Shown here: positions 23,155 to 35,400 of the stretch, in pieces | Layout of the letters: the number at the start of each line of letters is the position of its first letter | How positions within the stretch are numbered: the stretch's first letter is position 1 | Assembly: GCA_011800805.1 (NCBI GenBank) | Contig: MPNW01000222.1 | Location: forward strand, 1,630 to 65,629 | From: Hirudo medicinalis | Taxonomy: Eukaryota > Annelida > Clitellata > Hirudinida > Hirudinidae | Direction of reading: 5' to 3' | DNA: 64,000 nt | Program-made: the position numbers and the translations under genes | Notes under the pieces: generated by a model | What the model was told of the DNA's origin: nothing | The model's input: only the letters and a program-made list of their open reading frames with translations | Database searches by the model: none

Positions 23155-26067
23155 GCTCATCACCCTCGAGTAGCATGAAAAACCTGTCCATGGAGAACAT
23201 CCTGCGACATTTGCTTGAGATTTCACATTCTTTAGAACTTCCAAAACCTTGCCGCTGTTGTTGTTGTTGTTGTTGTTGTTGTCGTAATTATGATTATTAT
23301 TACGCTGACTTCTTGTTAATGACAAACAACAACACACGATAGCGCTATAAATAACTACCATGTTGTTGTTGTTTCAGAAAGATTTGCATCAGAGTTTGTC
23401 CACTCCCATAATGGCTTCATCCCGGGAGAATAAGGGAAAGTAATTAATTTTACTTTGTTAACAAATTACAAAGTTTAAACTTGAAAATGTGAGGAGCGTT
23501 TCAAATTACACGCGATTCTTCGTTAGCGCCAGCAAAACATTGAGAGAAGTTGAATGCTTCTGAATGAACTTTTGAAAGGAGAACAAATTTATGGGAATAA
23601 GTTTCGAATTTAATTTAAACAAAAAGAAGTAGCCGATCGTTGATCGTTATTACTGATGACGAGGCTTTTAGATGAACCACCATCTTGTTGTACGATGTTT
23701 GTACATCAGGCAGAAAATGATACACAACAACAGCAACGACGACGACGATTGTGGATCCGTGGATGGCGCCCAACAACACGCCGAAAAGTTAACGGCAACC
23801 TTCTCATTTCCCGGGGGCATGTCTTGTGCACCCTCCCTGAAGGTCATCAAAATTTTCCATTAGGAAGTATGTGCGAGTGGAAATGCTCTGGATCGATCGG
23901 TTGAGCCGGTGAAAAGATGATGAATGACGAGCCTGGGTGTTGTGCATCTTGTGTTGTGAGCATTGCAAATATGAATTTATTTCAGACGAACACCAAACAT
24001 CCAACGAGTGCTGAAACGCCTGGAAGGACAATTATCGATCTGCCACTTCCGGGCCAGCAGACAGAACATCGCCATGACAACAACAGACCTCAAGAACTAG
24101 TGAAAGAATTCATACCGACGCTTGAAAAACAATTCAGTGGAGACCCTGTGAATGTGAGAGATCCTAAAGAGACGCCTACACTCGCAGTAAATTTTAACTC
24201 TGTGCTGTCGACAAAAGAAATCGCTGGTGATGCCGTCAACGATGCTGGAAAGTCAATAGCGACCGACAATGGTGGTGCAACCAACAACGATGATGTTAAT
24301 GGTGCGTCAAGGAACGCTGCCAGTAGGCAATGCAGTTCGCTTCTCCCCCATTCTGACTCATTGGCTTCGACGGACATTCCCTTTGACAATGAGGATGACG
24401 ATGACGACGACGATACAAGTGATGATCTGCTGAATCAGGAGGATGTCCTCTCCCATCACCACCATCATCATCTTCTTTACCATCACAACACCGAAGCAAG
24501 GAGTGAGATGAGAGATGAGAATCCATTAAAAACGTGTTCAGTGGTTGCTGGAGGGAAGGCTGTTTTAATAGAAGTTGACAGAAACAATCTTCCAGTGGGA
24601 GTACTCCTCATTGGTGGTCAAGACACGGCCATGGTTCGTTCGTTTCCTTCCTTTTACCATCTCCACTTGCTTCTGTTACTTCAGAATTACGATTCTTTTC
24701 ACGAACGTGTTCATCTACTCACGCTTTTATTGAAATTCATCTTTGTAGACTTTGCTTTAATAAGAAATAAGAGGAGGTGGCAAGTAACATGCACGAAAGT
24801 AACAAAGTCAATAAGTAGCACGTGCGAAAGTAACAAGCACAATTCTTGATTCTGAATGTTTGCAGTAGAAAAGGCTGGTCGTCACTAAGGTCACTAAGGA
24901 TTCATTAAGCTCTTTAGGCCAATGAACGAGAATTTATGTCACTTCACGACCAATAAGGAGCAGCGAAAGTGTTGCTTAAAATTTAATGTATTCGTGGTTC
25001 TTGACTAAGGTTTTATTGAGGTGCATTCCGAGGAGAGAAACGCTAATCCTCGTGAAAGCTTAATGCCTACAAGGACAAAATCACTCACCATCACAGCTAT
25101 CGGTTTATCATTAAGGTGTTCTTAACTCACCCCGCAGAAGAATGTGTGCATCAAAGAAATTTTGACCGGTGGAGCTGTCGAGGCAGATGGGAGATTGGAA
25201 CCTGGAGATGAAATTCTGGAGGTGCTTATACTTATCACCACCATTACATACTTATCATCACTAATAATTGTAATAACACATTGTTATTTATAATTCATCA
25301 ATCGTCTGCTTTCAAATTAATTTTTATTTCCAAACGAAGATCAACGGAGAAAAGGTGGAGCATCTGCCACACTCAAAAATTCAGCAACTGATGCAAAAGA
25401 CATCGAACTCCCTGAGGCTGCTCGTCAGAAGAGAAGCTCAACAAGCAGATCATTCGAAGAGTTTTTTGAACGACAGGTTCTTCTACGACAGCTTCACGAT
25501 CGAGGTTTTCAGAAAGTTAGGCAAAGGTTTGGGCATTTGCCTGAGATCAAGGACTGGAGACAGGGGAGCAGTGGTGTCGCACATAGTACGTAGGAACATC
25601 TCGGTAGCAGCAAAGACCTTTAACTTTGTTGCATTTTATTAAAGATTAGAGGCGGACCAGCTGAAGCTGATGGTAGGTTGTCGGTTGGGGATGAAATCAC
25701 CACAGTCAACGGCCAGGAAGTCATCGAAGCCAAAGTTTTGGAGATTTTCGAACTAATCAAGGTAATTCCACAGCTAGAAGGTTGCTATGGCAATTCATTC
25801 GATGCATCAATCTGCTACGTTTGATGATAAACAAGCCTCGGATTCAATTCATGCGCCTGATGAATATAACATCTCGCAAGAAGCGAATGACAACCATTTC
25901 GTTATCAGATCATGACGGGCAGGATGAGTCTCAGAGTCATCAGACTGAAGAGGTCACTCACAGCTCCACTCCAGAGCAGCAGTCCTTCCAATAGCAGTTT
26001 GATCGGAGGTTTCAGAAAAAGCTTCAGGAAAAGCAAGGAAAACAACCACACCGAAATAACGAAATAA
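21379..26067 (+). CDS. Multi-PDZ scaffold protein, MUPP1/PATJ-like, C-terminal part
   Basis: MUPP1 (MPDZ) and PATJ are scaffolds with about ten or more PDZ domains in the Crumbs/tight-junction polarity complex. Supported exons: 21379-21502, 22381-22475, 22722-22779, 22956-23008, 23378-23439, 23986-24633, 25138-25221, 25340-25585, 25645-25761, 25909-26067. The first two encode a PDZ (VGLHLAGHKDPSRM, VGDELLE, VNGHVIYGRSHLNSSAIIKS) whose end continues as HRDSSALENMAVVTPS, very like the MPDZ linker after this type of domain. A long acidic linker follows (24,000-24,500), then a second PDZ (GVLLIGG, GGAVEADGRLEPGDEILE, INGEKVEHL) and a last one (LGKGLGICLRS, GGPAEADGRLSVGDEI, VNGQEVIEAK, MTGRMSLRVIRLK), ending in a basic tail. 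Upstream PDZ exons were not found. The 22956-23439 exons are the least secure. Introns are full of CAT/GAT repeats. Confidence 0.8.
22020..23282. repeat. Cluster of CAT/GAT/GTT triplet tracts in PDZ-gene introns
   Basis: Separate tracts at about 22,027-22,075, 22,490-22,560, 23,105-23,153 and a (GTT)n at 23,255-23,282. All lie between PDZ exons. The poly-Asp/His/Ser reading frames here are artefacts. Confidence 0.9.
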
Positions 26068-26352
26068 TCATTCGCACGGAACTAATGCGACATAATCCGT
26101 CTATCAACGCCTCACTTTCCTATCGTTATACGTCGTCGTGTTTTGCATTTTAACTAGCGTATGTATAAATTAAATTCAGCATTCCAAACAAAAATATTTT
26201 TTAATGATTGGTCAACATTTTATCCAGGCACGTGCAATAAAAAGTTTTCGAATGGTTTCTTTCATCATTATTCAGAATCACGACGTCCTGTTGCTCTAAG
26301 TAGGCAAGGGACGTAATAAACATGGTCGACAATATCATAGTCGCCGTCATCC

Positions 26353-29300
26353 TCATCGTCCCTCTTCAACAACCATTGAGAGATCAAAGTCATCATCATC
26401 TTCACCCCATGGACTTTCGAATTCATCTGCGTGATTGCTCTCCTGCTTTGGCTTTTCCACTGGCACCAAAGATACTTTTGATGGTGCTGAAATGGCAATT
26501 ACATCACAGGTCAGTCAAAGTACCTGGTTGATGTTGGAATAACTGAACTACAAATATTTTGTTAAGTATATTAGGTAACAAATAATGATGATGAAGCCAA
26601 AGAAAATTCTATAAAAACAATTTTATTCCAATCACTTACTGGCTACACTCTATAAGATTCGATAAGGATTCTATAAAAGTGGTGTCAAGGACTTATTACC
26701 ACATTTCAGTAATATATTTAATTCCTTTATCCCCATATCATCTTTACATTCAATGCACTATTAATCTGAGGCTTACAAGACTAGTAATATTATTAAGATA
26801 AAAATATAATAATATAAGATAATAATAGTAAGAGATTTGTACTCACCTTGAGGCAAGCCATTTTTAAGTATCTTTTGACTGTCCTCGAAAAACTGATTTG
26901 GATGGCTGGGTATGTATCTGTCGGGAAGTCCGTGCCTGAGTTCAAAGCATCGGCCGCACGCCATTTGATACTGGCCTTGTTTTGACAGGTTGACGATCTA
27001 CAGGCGTCGTAATTAATATTCACGAAGGGCATGCACATAAAATATTACAAATCTCATGTCGACATTAAGCTCATGATTTCCGACACCGCTCAAGGCAATT
27101 TTGTCTTCCATATGAAGAAATATCTGACCTCGTTGATTCCATCAGCTTGCAAGGACATTCCCTTCAACCTGCTCCTGAGGACTTCACTGTCAAAGTGTCT
27201 GTAGGGACAACCTGTCGTCGCGCAAATCCAAAGGCACGATTAATGTTTAATTTGAAAACGAGCGAATATTTGTGGTTACCGTGGTGATCTCCGGCCGACG
27301 GCTGGTTGGATGTGATTATCTTTAGGCAGTTGTAAGGCGTGCGATTCACGCGTTTGCCTTCTTTACCGTAATTGTAACGGATGTTGTAGGCGTATTCTTT
27401 CATGAACTGGAGCAAATGTAAGTGCAAGTGATAAGATCTGTTTAGAACCGTTCATAACCTCAAAAATATATATAATTAATACAGATTATTAATCAATATA
27501 AACATTGATATTATTGATAAACATCATGTATCTAAATAACATTACATAATAACGTAAGATTATCCATAATTAAAATAAAAATAACGACCGACCTTTTCCT
27601 CGCCCATGACCCTCATGAATTCCTGCCTGAAAAATTTGAGGGCCTCGTCGAGACTCAGCCCGATGCCCTTGAGGAAGAGGCCGAACTGGAGACGTCCCTG
27701 ATGTTTCAGGTGATGAGTCTCCTTGAGACCCCTGTGGAGTTCTTGCATGCACAACGGGAAAGAAGCCATGCTCAGCTGCGAGGAAGCACCAGTCGACATT
27801 AAATCGCTAAAAGCATCGTTCGATCTTCTCGACATCGTCATCATCATCGCTCACCCCTTCGACCATGCCGGATGTAACGGTACCGGCGGCGAGTTTTCCG
27901 ACCGATTCCTGGGCAGAGCAGTTCCGCGACAGGTGCGCGAGCACCGGCATGACCCTCGTGTCGTCTCCAATTCTAAACAGAGATCTCCCGGTGATCTGAA
28001 TTAAATTGTAATTTTTCCAGTTTAGAGGTATTTTATTGTATCGAAAGTGTCAAAAACAACAAAACAATTAAGCAATAGGAAGAAGATAAAACAACTCGAG
28101 GTCAGCCTCGAGGAAGTGCAAGCTTCCGCCATCAGACCGACTCTCTTATCAAATTAATACAACAACATCACTGTGGAATGTAACAAACACAAAAGCAATC
28201 AATTCCCTACAAAATACACACAATAACATTACAGAATAATATAATTTAAAAAAGTTTTAAATATCACAGATGGACAATCAAAGGGACACGATCATAAATG
28301 TTCTTTCGTCGGCGACAGAATTGAAGGATGTAACCTAGGATCATAACATTGAATGGAGAAGAACTTGAAAAAAGCAGATGTAGAGAAAGAAGGACTATAT
28401 TCATTAGTTTCATAGAAAGCTAATTAATTTCAAACAAATTCATGGCATTTAAAATGAAGAATAATTTTTTTGAAAACACTAAAAATAATCTTACGGCAAC
28501 TTCTCTCGACAATCTCATTCTGAACAGGTTGGCGATGCAGACGCTCAGTTCGTACTGCGGCACGTAAGCAAATCCGCCCCTGACGAACACTTTCTGCGAT
28601 CTCACCAACTCCAAGACCTCCGTGAAGTGAACCTGGGAATAGAGTTATTCAAATAACTAACAATTAATTAGCATAAATTATACACATCATTCATTATAAT
28701 ATTGCACTTCATAGTAATATTCAATAATGGAATGCTCTGGATGCATATGTTTTATGAAAGTGGAATCTTTTATTTAAAAAGTTAATGGATTCATCATCAT
28801 TTCAGCAACATCAACCATCACCCATCATTTCAGGCTGAGGAAGTGATGATATTTTAGAGGCAATCATTAGCTTTTCTTATTATACTTAAATTATTATTTA
28901 AATACAATTAATATTTATTAAAGTCACAATGTAATTGGTTAATATGTATTATTTATATTATTTAATATTTATTAAAAGTCACAATTGATTCTACACAATC
29001 ATGATTTAGTAATAACTCATCATCATTGTTCACCTTGTAAAAGTTAGTAATTTCAAAATCATGAACACCACTTGTTCCGGCAACAAGATCATCTTTCAAC
29101 ATTTTCTTCTCCTCACTTGAAATCTGAATCGTTAGCATTGCGTCGTAAATATTCAGAACAGTGCAATTCAAAATTAATCGAAGCAAAATCAGTAAATGCC
29201 AATATAACGATGACAAATGGAAGAATAATGAAAATAAACGGTCGCGAGTATAAACGGCAAGAGCAAAAAAACTCACGGCTTCATAGACAAGATTGTTGTT

Positions 29301-30090
29301 GCTGAAGAACTGCTTTTTCTGATGTGAGTCGAGGAAGAAAAACCGAAATCTGAAAAGGTCCGTTTCCTGAGAAATGAACCATCTCCGCAACTCTTCCCTG
29401 AAGTTTCCCGAAACGTAACATAACATAACGAAACTTAATAATCAAAACATCTTTAGCCCAATTTTAATACTTCTAATAGGCTTTGCTATCAACAGAGTTT
29501 AACCTAATGAAAACTTGATTGCTTACATTTTGCAATAAGCAAGTCTTAATATAAAGTGTGAAGTGTTGTCCCTTGCACGTAACCTCGATTCTTCAAACTG
29601 TCGGTTGATAATCATTAGATTATATTTTAGAATGCTTGAAATTAGGGTTTATTTTAGAATGTTTAAATATGAATTAAACTATGATGTTTTAAACTTGTGC
29701 ATACTTTGTCATTTGAATTATACATAAGTATCTTTAGTGAAATTTCTTTTTGGATTTTCCTGAGTTCAGCTTCCAGTGCTTCCTGATAATCAATTGAACT
29801 CTTACTGTGTTTCAAGCCAATTTTCTCTACAGCCTTCAAAACTAAAAATATTTAACATTGCAACTTCTAATAACCATTTAGTCGATTCATAACAATGTGA
29901 TGAAAGGTGCATTTAATCATTAAGAATTTATTCGACAATAAATATCCTTGATAATACCTTTTAATCTGTCGGCGGCATACTCTTCGAACGCTTGCAGAGA
30001 AATGGTTTCTGTCGGGGGTACATCATAAAAAGAGAGAGACTGGCCGAACTCTGAAATATTCCCCAAGCGAACATTCTTGCCGATATCCAT
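26353..30090 (-). CDS. PRIM2: DNA primase large subunit
   Basis: Partner of the catalytic primase in DNA polymerase alpha-primase; its C-terminal 4Fe-4S domain helps start RNA primers. The whole gene can be followed from the ATG at 30090: an exon to 29958, then exons near 29733-29835, 29525-29580, 29290-29415, 29035-29125, 28495-28632, two exons between 28,005 and 27,588, 27290-27402, 27130-27192, 26846-27001, and the last 26353-26486. Landmarks that match the family include [51 protein letters not shown] and [10 protein letters not shown]. All four cluster cysteines are present: SFPLC, YNCLKII, HHGCPYRH and MACGRC. The protein ends in an acidic tail ([10 protein letters not shown]), like the vertebrate DYF-type end. 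Convergent with the PDZ gene; head-to-head with the EGF gene. Confidence 0.93.
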
Positions 30091-30277
30091 GCTCTGAATA
30101 CTACCGATGCGAGCACAGATGCAAGTTATTTACTTTTTGCAGAACCCGCCGAACTGTTTATAATGATTAAATTTATGTAGCACATATAAATTTGGAATTA
30201 AGCATTTTAAAAACGCGTGGCGATGTGACGTATGAAAATACAAGTGCAAATTCACAATAAACATTATTTAAAAAATT
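30091..30277. promoter_or_regulatory. Short divergent intergenic region (PRIM2 / EGF membrane protein)
   Basis: Only 187 bases separate the two opposed start codons, so both promoters and 5' leaders must lie here or overlap the genes. TATGAAAATACAAG and AT-rich patches are present but I would not call a specific element. A shared bidirectional promoter is inference from spacing. Confidence 0.5.
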
Positions 30278-31482
30278 ATGCTATGGAAATCTGCTCTACT
30301 TATAAGCTTTGCTATAAATATAAAATTTATGTGTACACATCCACTACCTATGATAAAAGGTACACAAAATCAATTACAAGGTTCACTGTAATCCTCCAAC
30401 TTTAAACTTTAAAGTACAAAGTCAATATATTACAAAGTACAAAACTCAGGTGAAATTTTATGTCAAGGTAACTTTGACAAGTCAAATTTGACTGCAAAGT
30501 TGTTAAAGAAAACCCAGAGGATTTTGAAATCTTCAAACTTATCTGTGAAAGAATCTAAAAGAAGTGACTATCATACCGATGGAAATTATGAAGATCAAGC
30601 GGGAAGTAGCTTTGAATGTGATAGAAACGTGTGCTTGAATGGTGGCTCTTGCTATAAGATGACTGTAACGACTCTGAGGCAGGATTATCAATGTGAATGC
30701 ACTATCGGCTTTTATGGAAATCGTTGTCAATTTGGCTAGTCAATTTGTATTGTAAAGTGTCTCAAATGATTACCTGATTAAATTTTGATATATTAGATGC
30801 TGCTGAATGTATGGTGCATCCGTGTGCAAATGGAGGCAAATGTGTCAAAAGTCACACGTACAGGGGATTCGAATGCGCTTGTTTAAAAGGATTTTATGGA
30901 ACTCTTTGTGAAAGTAGAGCCATTATTTTTAAGCCTGGGTAACTATTTAATATACGACAAAAAATTTGTTAAACTAATGCTAGAAGTGAAGAGATGGAAA
31001 ATTGGCAGTGAAGGTAACTCTGCCATTAAAGATTCATTGACCTCAAGCCAAAAGCGTAATACCTCAATAGGATCCATATACGTTGTTTTGGAAATAGTTA
31101 TTGTCTTGATCACCATTTATTCATTTTTTGTGTTTTTAATTGTCCTCGTCGAGAGAGACAGGTTACTTGCAAGATAGGTTTTTACATTTAAGCGATTTGT
31201 TAAAATCGAGCACCTATCATCAAAACACGTTATCATTGCAGAAATTACATTAATTTTTCTGACAGACGTATTCTGGAGGAGCGCTATCACACGATGGTAA
31301 TGGCCCGTATGTGCGACGTTCGCCTACCGCGTTTAGATTTTTTTAGGGTTTTCTTTAGAAGAATGAAATGTATTTTTTTATCAATTTGTCTGCTTTGTCC
31401 CGGAGGTTCAAATAACCTCTTGACAGAGGATGATTATCTCCTGCACTATCCGTTTCCAACGCAGTCTCTCATAGATCGTTAG
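30278..31482 (+). CDS. Small type I membrane protein with two EGF domains
   Basis: Exons 30278-30359, 30450-30734, 30797-30938, 31009-31161 and 31242-31482 join in frame. The start gives a signal-peptide-like MLWKSALLISFAINI. Then come a basic spacer, EGF domain 1 (six Cys: FEC, NVC, GSC, QCEC, NRC), EGF domain 2 (AEC, HPC, GKC, ECAC, TLC), a short stalk, one transmembrane helix (VVLEIVIVLITIYSFFVFL), and a cytoplasmic tail of about 80 residues. Layout is that of a membrane-anchored EGF-type ligand or adhesion protein; I do not recognise an orthologue. The second intron needs a GC donor (G|GCTAGT at 30735): reading through instead gives an immediate stop after EGF 1. The last exon has a second hydrophobic patch (CIFLSICLLC), which could mean that a further intron was missed. 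Confidence 0.7.
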
Positions 31483-32449
31483 TGACTTGCTTTTCAACTC
31501 GTGGAGGTTAACTTGAACAATCACTTATATTTCCCAGTCGGAAAAGCAAACATCCACTACAAAGACACACCGGAAACGGCAAATAGACCTAATACTGATT
31601 CATGAAGCCCTTACATTTTTCTAAACCTTCGCTTGACATGATGAAAACATTCGCAATAGTTCAGTCCAAATTAGAGTAGAAGTTCTTTTACGAAGGTCTT
31701 TATTTCGCTTAAAACAACAGGATGAAAATAGTAATTGCATTAAGTAACGGTGTTATGCTAAACGTTTGAACCATGATATGATGTCAATGACTAATTTGAT
31801 AGTTAAGACTATCAAAACAAAGTGGAAATGGTTTGTTCAATGTATAAATCTCATATATAATTTTTAAATTCATTTTCAAGTAGTTTTAATTAACTCCATT
31901 TAAATTGCGTTTCCAAGCAATATTGATGATATCTAAAATATAAAACTTGTACCTCATAATAAAGTTGGAAAACTGCCATAACTCCAATTAAAATCTGTTT
32001 TGTGACATGACATCAAATTCATTACATCTGCTGCCAAAATTAACATTGAATTACAACCAGCAATATATACTGCCTAAGAAGTTCAACCAGAAAGCCTGAT
32101 GGGATGACAACACAAGGCATGAAACATTCCTTCTCCGACCATAATACTTGAAAATATGAACATTTCAGCTTTTGATTCAGAGGTCTGGAGCATACATGTC
32201 ACAAAACAATAGAATGATGATTCAAGGAATTGCATTTATTAAATATAAAGGAATGAAATGATTTATTTCAAATTCATTAAAAAAAAAATCATGATAAACT
32301 AGGAATTAAAAATGTTTTAACCATGATTCTGCCTGGAACAAAAATATTCTACTCGGTCACCTATTAACAAAAGTAACTCAATAAATCGGCATTGAAAGTT
32401 CACCATTTGGAAATAATCGAAAACAAGCAACTCAGAAGATATTAGAGCA
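31483..32449. other. Intergenic stretch between convergent genes
   Basis: AT-rich DNA between the stop of the EGF gene and the stop of the palmitoyltransferase gene. A run of A at 32,280-32,288 and AATAAA-like words suit 3' ends. I see no gene. Confidence 0.6.
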
Positions 32450-35400
32450 TTAGACAGAAATTTCCTTCACACTTTTTAGACCTGAACCACTGTTGTCCTC
32501 ATCTTCTTCATCCTCCTCATCATCATGTTCAACATGTGGCAAGAGGAGGGATGTGATGATGTAATGAGCTCTGCTCGTCCTACGACCTTTGTGGGCATCG
32601 TGTCTGGCAAGTTCGTCGCTCGTATCAAGAGCTGTAACGAAGGACGTTGGTCTTTTGGCTGTGCCTGGAACATTCTGAATGTCTTTGAAAGCAGAGCTGC
32701 CACTTTCAACAGATGTATCGCTTTCTTGTTTCGTTGTTTTCTGTGGTGAGGAACTGGGTGAAAATGATGGATCTCTAACTTTACTGTAATGTCCTTTGAA
32801 AGCTTTTGTTGCTAAGTTGGTGTCAATGTCCAAGGGTGGGGAATTGAAAGTGTAGAAAGATGAATTTACAATCTTTGGAGATTGGAATGTATCCTTCCTG
32901 GAGAAAACATTTTCAGGAGCATTTCCGCAATAGTGAGGATGCTGATCGAAACTCCTGTTTCCAAAGAATTTACCAACATTGGTTCCTTGTCTGTCCTGAG
33001 AAACTGCAGGATTAGCAGTCGTTGGCAGCTTAACTGTGAAAACATCCCCTCTGGTAGATGCAACATCAAAGCTCCTGTTGATTCCAACCTGATTTCTGGT
33101 CTGTGAAATGTCAGGAGGTCTTTCAAATTTCAGAGGACCTTTCTTTCTGGCCAGCATTTTTGCAATTTGTTCAGAAGATATTTCAGAATCTTGCTTGAGA
33201 GTGTTATTCAAGCCCATCGGCCTTTGCAAAGATGTGTTGAACATGGCTTTGGCCCTAGGGGACACTGGTGAAACTAGAGCACTTCTGTCTGAATAATTCA
33301 CATCAAATGAATAGTTCATCTTTTTGATGTTTGCATTGTCTTTGTGGAAGGACTTATCAGGCTTGTCAATGTCCCTCAAGGCATCGTCAATCGAAAAACT
33401 CCTTCCCTGATCTTTCTTTCTGACAGTTACAAGTGAGTTATCAATCTTCTTTAACATGTTACTCATTTCTGCAACTGTGCTTTGGTTTGTTTTGTTAAGG
33501 GATTCTTTTGAGCGATTGAAAGCCTTCGAATTAGAAGCCATTCTGAATCCTGTTGAAGGAGATGTTGGTTGGAGATTCTCCATGGATTTTCCACTTGCAA
33601 TGTTTGTTAGACCTGAAATATTTGCAGAGTTTTTATACTGAAGTTTGTTCCCAACACTGGTTTCTTTGCCCAAAATCCCATTCCCCAACAAATATGCAGG
33701 CATACCTGAGATGGAACCAAGACTGGCAGTTGGCTTCACACTCTGAGACATCCTATTGGTAGGATTAAAGTCATTGAAACTTTGTTCCATTCTACCACTC
33801 AATTTATCTCCGCTTTGACTTCTCTTTTTGTGGCTCAGGCGCCCATCGAATTCCCTCAACCTATTGGCACCCATCACCGAAGTGCTCGAATGAACTGATC
33901 TGAAATTACCAGTGCCTAATATAGCACTCCCTCCAAGCACATTTGCACCACCCAAAATTCCTGCACCACTGCCACCCAAAGGTCCCTTGAGAAAAGGATT
34001 TGCTCCAGGAGACTCAGAAATGGAAATGTCTTTCATCATAATGTCGTCGTCGTCCCCCATGCCAACAGTCGTGGCAGGCTGCCGAAAGGAACGCATGTTT
34101 CAGCAAACGATTTTAATTCAAGTCAAAAGCAACCTTTTCTATGTATCCATTGCTTTCGTCACTAGGAGATCGAAGTAGTCTATCCCTGTGATTTTTGGCA
34201 GTGGTTGGGACTCTATAGTTAGCCTTTAATCTTTCCAGGTCTGCTTCACTTCTCCTCTGTTCCTCTTTGACATCCAGGAAGCTTAAAAATACAAAATATT
34301 ACTTTGTGAAATCACGTGCATCCATTGCGGTGGTTTGCATAAATCGTATAACAGAACCTCACGTTGCAGTGCGAGCGTGATAAAAAAAACCTTAAATGCA
34401 GTCATCTAGAAATCCTTAATGGTTTGGTTAAGTATTTCTGCAGGCCCAATCAAAACTTAACTGGCCTTTACTTATTTAAATACAATTTTTGAGTGCAAAT
34501 TCAGGCAGGTGAGTATATGAAACAATCACCACCATACAAGTCACATAAAGACTTGTTTGGAAAGAAGATACTTTCAAAATTAGCCAAAAAAAAATGAATT
34601 ATGCAAGAAACACAGGTTAACTAAATAAGTGTCAAGGCTAGATTTATTACGTCCATCGTAATCCACCCATCACGCATAAAACCGTAAACCGCCAACTTTG
34701 GCCAAACTGGTCCACAAAGCGTAAAGTTACAATTGCTGAAATGTCCCCTGTCGTAAGGGTTCGTACCGCCTTTTAACTTTCCAGTCACCTTGAAAAGAGC
34801 AATCATTAAGCTATTAAGTTAAACAAATTCTAAAATGAGTTAAACTTGTATAAATGACATAATTAACCTTTAAATCAAACTAAATTTAATGCAAAACTGT
34901 TGTAAATAAATTTCCAAGTAAACAAAAATTTCCAATAGTACTATAATAATTTCCAAATAAATTACAAGTTCATCAAAAAACATGAGGATATTATTTTGTA
35001 AGAATTACAAAAACCTGTTCGTTGGTCGTGCGTCCTCTGCAGATGAGATAGACATGGAACATCGTCAATCCGCTGATTGGAATCAACAGCAGAGCACTGA
35101 TTGCTATCACCACGATACTACCAAATGTTTACAATTCAGGAAAATCAACCAGTGAAGGCATGTTCACTGCTCTAACTACTAATTTATAAATTATGTCAAA
35201 TAAGTTTAAGGCCAATCTTTACATAAAGTATTGAATATCTAAAAAAATGAATACATGTACACAAAATATGAAACTCAGAATGGATACAGTAAAATGGCTC
35301 TTGGATGAGCAAGGTCGTCCTTATTTGCAAAAACGTAGAAGACGGAAAAACCGAGCACGCTGGCGATGTGGACGCACAAGGACGAGAGAAAGAAAAAAAA

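Noticed and set aside
26773..27038. Short minus-strand frames in PRIM2
   Set aside because: Wrong-frame readings of the PRIM2 exon carrying the fourth iron-sulfur cysteine.
32866..33762. Several 60-86 codon frames on both strands
   Set aside because: Shadows of the long palmitoyltransferase C-terminal exon.
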